In this document: in pieces, positions 7,142 through 11,008 of the stretch
Layout of the letters: every line of letters starts with the position of its first letter
Numbering within the stretch: position 1 is the stretch's first letter
Origin: Chloroflexota bacterium
GTDB lineage: Bacteria; Chloroflexota; Dormibacteria; CF-121
Length of the DNA: 11,008 bases
Assembly (NCBI GenBank): GCA_005889285.1
Contig: VBFF01000093.1
Location: forward strand, 3,000 to 14,007
Reading direction: 5' to 3'
Program-made: the position numbers and the translations under genes
Notes under the pieces: model-generated
Told to the model about the DNA's origin: nothing
Databases searched by the model: none
What the model saw: only the letters and a program-made list of their open reading frames with translations

Positions 7142-8302
7142 ATGATCTCCCGCAAGTCGGGATTGTTCACCGAGTCGGTCATCCGTGAGATGACACGACT
7201 GTGCCTCGCTGAACACGGCGAAAACTGCCTGAACCTGGCACAGGGGTTCCCCGATTTCGCCGCGCCCGCCGAGCTGAAGGAGGCGGCGGTCGAGGCAATC
7301 CGCAAGGACTTCAATCAGTACGCAACCACCTGGGGTGCCAAGGTGATGCGCGACGCGATCGCGGCCAAGACTCAGCACTTCCGCCAGATGACCGTCGACG
7401 CCGAAACGGAGATCACGGTCTGCTGCGGTGTGACCGAGGCGATGCTGTCGACGATCCTCGCGCTCGTCGATCCCGGTGACGAGGTGATCATCTTCGAGCC
7501 CTTCTACGAGAACTACGGCCCCGATTGCATCCTCTCGGGGGCGACCCCGGTGGTCGTGCCGCTCGTCGCGCCGGACTGGCAGTTCGACCGCGACCAGCTG
7601 CGCAAGGCGTTCAACGCGCGGACGCGCGCCATCATCATCAACACCCCGCACAATCCCACCGGCAAGGTGTACAGCCGCGACGAGCTGACCTTTATCGCCG
7701 GCCTCTGCCAGGAGTTCGACGTGCTCGCCATCACCGACGAGATCTACGAGCACCTCGTCTACCGCGGTGAGCACGTCAGCATCGCCACGCTCGATGGCAT
7801 GCGGGATCGCACCGTGACGATCAACGGCCTCTCCAAGACGTACAGCGTGACCGGCTGGCGGCTGGCCTATGCGATCGCGCCGGCCGCGATGACCAGCGCC
7901 ATCCGCAAGGTCCACGACTTCGTCACTGTCGGCGCGCCGCACCCGCTCCAGGTGGCGGCCGCCACCGCGCTCCGCTTTCCCGACCAGTACTACCTCGACC
8001 TGCTCGACGCCTATCGCGAGCGGCGAGGTTTCCTCCTCGAGATCCTTGATGGCGCCGGTTTCAAGGCCTATCCACCGGACGGCGCCTACTACGTGATGAC
8101 CGACATCAGCAGCTTCGGTGAGGATGACGTCAGCCTCGCCCATCGCATGGTGCGCGACATTGGGCTCGCCACCGTACCGGGAAGCAGCTTCTACCTTGAG
8201 CCCGAGCGCGGCCGGCGGCAGATCCGCTTCTCCTTTCCCAAGAAGATGGACACCCTTCGCCGCGCGGCCGACCGCCTCAAGAAACTGCGGCGGGTTGCCT
8301 GA
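7142..8302 (+). CDS. Class-I/II pyridoxal-phosphate aminotransferase
   Basis: This 386-residue cytoplasmic fold-type I aminotransferase transfers an amino group between an amino acid and a 2-oxo acid. All landmark residues are present: NLAQGFPDF near residues 31-39 (substrate-side loop), NPTG at 171-174, D199 and Y202 in ITDEIYEH, and the PLP lysine K232 in LSKTYSVTGWR with R240. R362 in RQIRFSFPK would bind the substrate carboxylate. The AQGFPDF start and overall length resemble kynurenine/methionine/succinyldiaminopimelate-type aminotransferases; the substrate is undecided. I prefer ATG 7142; GTG 7130 would add four residues and no Shine-Dalgarno supports either. The stop and the start of the zinc-ribbon gene overlap as TGATG, so translation is probably coupled. 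The last codons (ADRLKKLRRVA) are the source of the tail found on the truncated zinc-ribbon copy downstream. Confidence 0.93.
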   Translation: MISRKSGLFTESVIREMTRLCLAEHGENCLNLAQGFPDFAAPAELKEAAVEAIRKDFNQYATTWGAKVMRDAIAAKTQHFRQMTVDAETEITVCCGVTEAMLSTILALVDPGDEVIIFEPFYENYGPDCILSGATPVVVPLVAPDWQFDRDQLRKAFNARTRAIIINTPHNPTGKVYSRDELTFIAGLCQEFDVLAITDEIYEHLVYRGEHVSIATLDGMRDRTVTINGLSKTYSVTGWRLAYAIAPAAMTSAIRKVHDFVTVGAPHPLQVAAATALRFPDQYYLDLLDAYRERRGFLLEILDGAGFKAYPPDGAYYVMTDISSFGEDDVSLAHRMVRDIGLATVPGSSFYLEPERGRRQIRFSFPKKMDTLRRAADRLKKLRRVA

Positions 8303-8710
8303 TGTTTCTCGCCTGCCCGAACCGGTGCAGCACTAACCGGTTCGAGCTCTGGAACGCGTCCGTCTTCGTCGACAGCGCGGGACGCTACCTGGACTACAAG
8401 GTGGTCGACGCCCCGCTTTACCGCTGCATCGAGTGCGGCAGCCCGGCCGTCGACCTGGGCGAGGTACCGGGAACGATGGCCGCCGACCGCCTGGCGAAAC
8501 TGCGGCGGGTTGCCTGATGTTTCTCGCCTGCCCGAACCGGTGCAGCACTAACCGGTTCGAGCTCTGGAACGCGTCCGTCTTCGTCGACAGCGCGGGACGC
8601 TACCTGGACTACAAGGTGGTCGACGCCCCGCTTTACCGCTGCATCGAGTGCGGCAGCCCGGCCGTCGACCTGGGCGAGGTACCGGGAACGATGGCCGCCG
8701 ACCGCCTGGC
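8281..8710 (+). repeat. Exact 215-bp tandem duplication
   Basis: Bases 8281-8495 and 8496-8710 appear identical by eye over all 215 positions. The unit contains the last seven codons of the class-I aminotransferase with its stop, the TGATG junction, and the first 64 codons of the zinc-ribbon gene. An 11-base block GCCGACCGCCT precedes both the left end (8267-8277) and the junction (8482-8492), and encodes Ala-Asp-Arg-Leu in the same phase in both proteins. This short homology probably promoted the event. Unit length equals one 72-codon cistron less the one-base overlap, so both copies keep the TGATG coupling. Complete identity means the event is recent, or that it is an assembly artefact. Confidence 0.95.
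8302..8517 (+). CDS. Truncated, chimeric zinc-ribbon protein (duplicate copy 1)
   Basis: This 71-residue frame comes from the tandem duplication. Residues 1-64 are identical to the intact copy that follows and keep the first cysteine set (C5, C9, C42, C45). After ADRL the sequence switches to AKLRRVA and stops, copying the C-terminus of the upstream aminotransferase. The second cysteine set (CPSC, CPAC) is missing. Start and stop both take part in TGATG overlaps, with the aminotransferase before it and copy 2 after it, so it can be translated in line with its neighbours. It is best regarded as a broken duplicate that may still be expressed; whether the single metal site folds alone is unknown. 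Confidence 0.7.
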   Translation: MFLACPNRCSTNRFELWNASVFVDSAGRYLDYKVVDAPLYRCIECGSPAVDLGEVPGTMAADRLAKLRRVA

Positions 8711-8837
8711 GGAGGAAAGCCCGGCGCGCGAGTACGCCTGCCCCAGCTGTGAAGAGTTGTTCAGCGCGCCAAAAGAGCAAACCATCGTCGTTTGTCCGGC
8801 CTGCGGCCAGACCTTCCCGGTCGCGGAAGCTCCCTAA
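8517..8837 (+). CDS. Small two-zinc-ribbon protein of unknown function (intact copy)
   Basis: This 106-residue soluble protein has four cysteine pairs: C5/C9 (CPNRC), C42/C45 (CIEC), C75/C78 (CPSC) and C93/C96 (CPAC). The arrangement suggests two zinc ribbons, one from the first two pairs around a beta-rich segment (residues 14-40) and one from the last two, joined by an acidic/Ala-rich linker (50-72). I do not recognise a named family. Such proteins bind nucleic acid, act as protein-protein adaptors or stabilise metal-dependent partners; none of these can be chosen here. The ATG at 8517 shares its A with the stop of copy 1; before the duplication it would have been coupled to the aminotransferase in the same way. 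This makes a functional link to that enzyme conceivable. The 3' end overlaps the convergent sirtuin stop by four bases. Confidence 0.8.
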   Translation: MFLACPNRCSTNRFELWNASVFVDSAGRYLDYKVVDAPLYRCIECGSPAVDLGEVPGTMAADRLAEESPAREYACPSCEELFSAPKEQTIVVCPACGQTFPVAEAP

Positions 8838-9592
8838 CCCGTCCCCATTCTTCTAACGATCTCGGGGAGGACCTCGCCGGCCTTGCCGTGGATGACGGCG
8901 CTCGCGACCTCGTCGAACGGCGTGGCCTCGGCGTTGACGATGCACAATTCGGCGCCGTGCTGTCGGGCCAAGCGTGGAATGCCTGCCGCCGGGTAGACCT
9001 GCAGCGAGCTGCCGACGATCAACACCAGGTCGGCCGCCATCGCCAGCGCCTGCGCCTCGCGAAGCGCCGGCATCGGAAGGGCCTCGCCGAAGAGGACGAC
9101 GGTCGGCTTGAGGAACTGACCGCCGCACGCCGGGCAGCTTGGTGGGCAGTGCTCGCGGTTCATCCGGTCCACCTGGTCCCGCGGGAAGCGCGCCTCACAG
9201 TCGAGGCAGACAACCGAGTGCGACGAGCCATGCAGCTCGATCACCTCTTTGCTCCCCGCCCGCTGGTGCAGGCCGTCGGTGTTCTGCGTGATCACCGCTC
9301 GCAGGTGGCCCAGGCGCTCCAGCTCGACGAGCGCGCGGTGCGCGGGATTGGGCTCGGCGTCCGTCCGGCGATGGTTCAGGCTGTAGGTCCAGTACTGCGA
9401 CGGGTCCTTCCTGAACGTATCGATGTGGGCGACCTTGTAAGGATCGAACTTGGTCCAGAGCCCGCCTTCGCCACGGAAGTGCGGAATGCCGCTCTCCACC
9501 GAGACCCCCGCGCCGGTGAAGGCGATGCCGGAGTGGGAGCGAAGCAGCAATGCCGCAGCCTGCGCGACCGCGACATCGGTCGCTGTCGTCAT
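8834..9592 (-). CDS. Sir2-family NAD-dependent protein deacylase (sirtuin)
   Basis: This 252-residue cytoplasmic sirtuin removes acetyl or related acyl groups from protein lysines, using NAD and releasing nicotinamide and O-acyl-ADP-ribose. The NAD-binding segment is GAGVSVESGIPHFR at 27-40, and TQNTDGLHQRAG is at 102-113. The catalytic His is H121 in ELHG. The structural zinc is held by C129, C132, C153 and C156, and GSSLQVYPAAG at 195-205 completes the Rossmann region. The overall pattern resembles the Thermotoga Sir2 type more than the CobB/SIRT5 type, so deacetylation is the likelier activity. Two deviations: the usual GIPDFR Asp is His38, and the usual TQNID is TQNTD. The ATG at 9592 overlaps the stop of the upstream deacetylase gene as ATGA; an open extension upstream was not used because it would overlap that gene by over 80 bases. 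Bacterial members are often called cobB. Confidence 0.94.
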   Translation of the reverse strand: MTTATDVAVAQAAALLLRSHSGIAFTGAGVSVESGIPHFRGEGGLWTKFDPYKVAHIDTFRKDPSQYWTYSLNHRRTDAEPNPAHRALVELERLGHLRAVITQNTDGLHQRAGSKEVIELHGSSHSVVCLDCEARFPRDQVDRMNREHCPPSCPACGGQFLKPTVVLFGEALPMPALREAQALAMAADLVLIVGSSLQVYPAAGIPRLARQHGAELCIVNAEATPFDEVASAVIHGKAGEVLPEIVRRMGTG

Positions 9593-10476
9593 CGCAGTCC
9601 GGCGAAGAGGTCGTCCTCGGGGATCGGCGCCTCGACCGAGCTGCGCACGCGCTCGAAGGTCTCGATCCCCCACGCCTTGGGGCCGAGCGCCTCGTTGAGT
9701 TTCAGGAACCAGCTGTCTTCCGGGATCTGCGTTCGATGGGCCCGCATCGCGGCCAGCTTCTTGTCGACGAATTGGCTGACGTCGAGCCAGGTGGTTACGC
9801 GGTCGTCCGAAACGGCGAAGGGCGGCGGCTCGCCGTCGGTAGAGAAACGGTTTTCCACGCCGGCCCGCTCCATCGCCTCGGCCATCTGCCGCATCAGCGA
9901 TTTTGGAAACGCGGAATAGTACAGCTTGCTCGGGCGGAATGGCTCGCCACCGGGAAATCGCTTCACGTCGCCGGCGTAGAAAAAGGCCCCGATCGCGACG
10001 CGATGGGTCTTGATGTGGTCGGGGTGCGCGTAGCCCCCGAATTCGTTCTGGGTGACCATGACCTGCGGGCGCACCCGGCGTACGACCTGGATCAGGCGCT
10101 CGATCGCCTCTTCCTCGTCGGCCTGCCAGAAGGTCTTCGGCTCGCGATTGCGAGGCAAGCCGGCCATCCCTGAGTCCTCGTATCCGAGGAAGACCAGCTC
10201 ATCGACGCCGAGGACCTTGACCGCGTTGCGCAACTCGCCTTCCCTAATCGTCGCCAGGCGCGGCGCCGCCTCTTTCGGGTCCAGGTCCTTATCGAGAATT
10301 TCGCCCACCTCACCGCGGGTCGCGGTGACCAGCGTCGTCCGCACGCCCTCCGCGCTGTAGCGGGCGAGCGTTCCGCCCATGCCGATCGATTCGTCATCCG
10401 GGTGCGGCTCGACCGCGAGCAAGCTCAGCTGTTTCTCCTTCCCCCTCTGGGGGAGAGTCGGGGAGAGGGCGCTCAT
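9589..10476 (-). CDS. PIG-L/LmbE-family zinc-dependent deacetylase, MshB/Mca-like
   Basis: This 295-residue soluble enzyme belongs to the family that hydrolyses N-acetylglucosamine-type amides, including mycothiol deacetylase MshB, mycothiol conjugate amidase Mca and bacillithiol BshB. The first metal motif PHPDDES is at 24-30 and the second, GGYAHPDH, at 147-154. By analogy with MshB the zinc ligands are H25, D28 and H154, with D27 as general base. LGYEDSGM at 97-104 matches the loop found in MshB and Mca, and the length (about 290-300) also fits them better than shorter PIG-L proteins. The substrate could be a low-molecular-weight thiol precursor or conjugate, or another amide. The first 16 residues before the first strand ([12 protein letters not shown]) look unrelated to the family and come from a C-rich repeat-like stretch. 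The ATG at 10476 overlaps the etfA stop as ATGA; the 3' end overlaps the sirtuin start in the same way. Confidence 0.92.
   Translation of the reverse strand: MSALSPTLPQRGKEKQLSLLAVEPHPDDESIGMGGTLARYSAEGVRTTLVTATRGEVGEILDKDLDPKEAAPRLATIREGELRNAVKVLGVDELVFLGYEDSGMAGLPRNREPKTFWQADEEEAIERLIQVVRRVRPQVMVTQNEFGGYAHPDHIKTHRVAIGAFFYAGDVKRFPGGEPFRPSKLYYSAFPKSLMRQMAEAMERAGVENRFSTDGEPPPFAVSDDRVTTWLDVSQFVDKKLAAMRAHRTQIPEDSWFLKLNEALGPKAWGIETFERVRSSVEAPIPEDDLFAGLR
10440..10454 (-). repeat. C/G-rich inverted repeat within the start of the PIG-L gene
   Basis: TCCCCC and GGGGGA on the minus strand (10454-10449 and 10445-10440) form a six-base-pair stem with a three-base AGA loop. It lies inside a wider 10435-10470 stretch of repeated CTCTCCCC units encoding the Ser/Pro/Leu-rich first residues of the PIG-L protein. 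The composition looks like an intergenic palindromic element rather than coding sequence. Adjacent AAGGAG (10434-10439) resembles a ribosome binding site, but only CTG and TTG codons follow at useful distance. Its role, if any, is unknown. Confidence 0.45.
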
Positions 10477-11008
10477 TTGCCCTTGCGCGAGCGGACTTCC
10501 TGGATCAACTGCGGCACGATCTTGTGGACATCGCCCACCACCCCCAGGTCGGCGAGCTTGAAGATCGGCGCCTCCGGGTCCTTGTTGATGGCGATGATCG
10601 TCCTGGCACCCTTCATGCCGACCGTATGCTGCATGGCGCCCGAGATGCCGAGCGCGATGTAAACCGTCGGTTTGACCGTTTTCCCCGTCTGGCCGATCTG
10701 GAACGAGTACGGCTTCCAGCCGGCGTCGACGACCGCGCGGCTGGCGCCAACCGCCGCGCCCAGCTCGGCGGCGAGCTCGTCGAGCATCTTGAAATTCTCA
10801 GGCGCACCGAGCCCACGCCCACCGCTGACGATGATCGTGGCAGCCTCGAGCTTGGGCCCGCTCGCCTTTTCGGTTTCACGCCGTAGCACCCGAGCAACCG
10901 GCTTGCCGCCGTCGACGGGATCGGTCAGGGTCTGTACATCCGGCGCGCGGGCGGAGCCGGCCGGCTCGGCGGCAACGGCTTTCGGTCGAATCAGCACCAG
11001 CGTTGGGC
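10473..11008 (-). CDS. etfA: Electron transfer flavoprotein alpha subunit, C-terminal part (runs off right edge)
   Basis: The frame is open through the right edge and gives 177 complete codons, roughly the C-terminal 55 percent of a usual EtfA of about 320 residues. It covers the FAD-binding domain: SGGRGLG, the loop [20 protein letters not shown], the signature [27 protein letters not shown] and ADLGVVGD, all in family order. EtfA and EtfB form a heterodimer that takes electrons from acyl-CoA or other dehydrogenases and passes them to ETF:quinone oxidoreductase or a similar acceptor. The N-terminal domain and any etfB lie outside the window. A GTG at 10997 is an internal codon, not the start, since the residues before it (PTL) continue the same strand. 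The stop overlaps the PIG-L start as ATGA, so the two are expected to be translated from one mRNA. Confidence 0.95.
   Translation of the reverse strand, partial: PTLVLIRPKAVAAEPAGSARAPDVQTLTDPVDGGKPVARVLRRETEKASGPKLEAATIIVSGGRGLGAPENFKMLDELAAELGAAVGASRAVVDAGWKPYSFQIGQTGKTVKPTVYIALGISGAMQHTVGMKGARTIIAINKDPEAPIFKLADLGVVGDVHKIVPQLIQEVRSRKGK

Noticed and set aside
7121..8143. Minus-strand extension of the class-V enzyme to 733 residues
   Set aside because: The extension is antisense to the clearly conserved class-I aminotransferase and has no domain of its own; the family N-terminus begins at 7120.
8433..8516. Extension of the intact zinc-ribbon protein upstream to 8433
   Set aside because: These 28 residues are Arg/Gly/Pro-rich and are read out of frame through duplicate copy 1. 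The family start MFLACPN at 8517 is used in both copies.
8281..8710. CRISPR-like or satellite repeat
   Set aside because: Only two adjacent copies with no spacers, and the unit is coding; it is a simple tandem gene-segment duplication.

Overview
The window is gene-dense, high-GC bacterial DNA with almost no intergenic space, coupled start/stop overlaps (ATGA, TGATG) and several weak start codons (TTG). Gene content and style suggest a soil or environmental Terrabacteria-type lineage such as Chloroflexota, Dormibacterota or Actinomycetota. That placement is inference only, because no rRNA or marker gene is present. No tRNA, rRNA, CRISPR array, insertion sequence or phage gene was seen, and no stretch without a gene exceeds 300 bases.

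Layout, left to right: (1) the first 19 codons of an aldo/keto reductase on the minus strand, running off the left edge, divergent from (2) a two-domain cupin protein on the plus strand (113-895). (3) A complete branched-chain-type amino-acid ABC importer lies on the minus strand in the order livK-livH-livM-livG-livF (5834 down to 899), with a plausible promoter upstream of livK and a strong hairpin between livK and livH. (4) Upstream of livK on the same strand is a class-V aminotransferase-fold enzyme (5942-7120). (5) Divergent from it, with only 21 bases between start codons, is a class-I aminotransferase (7142-8302). It is coupled through TGATG to a small zinc-ribbon gene that has undergone an exact 215-bp tandem duplication, leaving a truncated chimeric copy (8302-8517) followed by an intact one (8517-8837). 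(6) A minus-strand cluster of etfA (partial, running off the right edge), a PIG-L/MshB-like deacetylase and a sirtuin (11008 down to 8834) is joined by ATGA overlaps.

Functionally, the centre is amino-acid uptake (Liv importer) flanked by two PLP enzymes, which together suggest amino-acid import and transamination or catabolism. The right-hand cluster combines electron-transfer flavoprotein, a zinc-dependent deacetylase of the thiol-biosynthesis/conjugate-cleavage superfamily and an NAD-dependent protein deacylase; a shared role is possible but unproven.

I see no clear new defence or mobile system. The most informative unusual structures are the 215-bp cistron-length duplication that gives one zinc-ribbon copy the C-terminal tail of the upstream aminotransferase, and the perfect 11-bp hairpin between livK and livH, which could act as a partial terminator or bridge a distant Shine-Dalgarno sequence to a TTG start.
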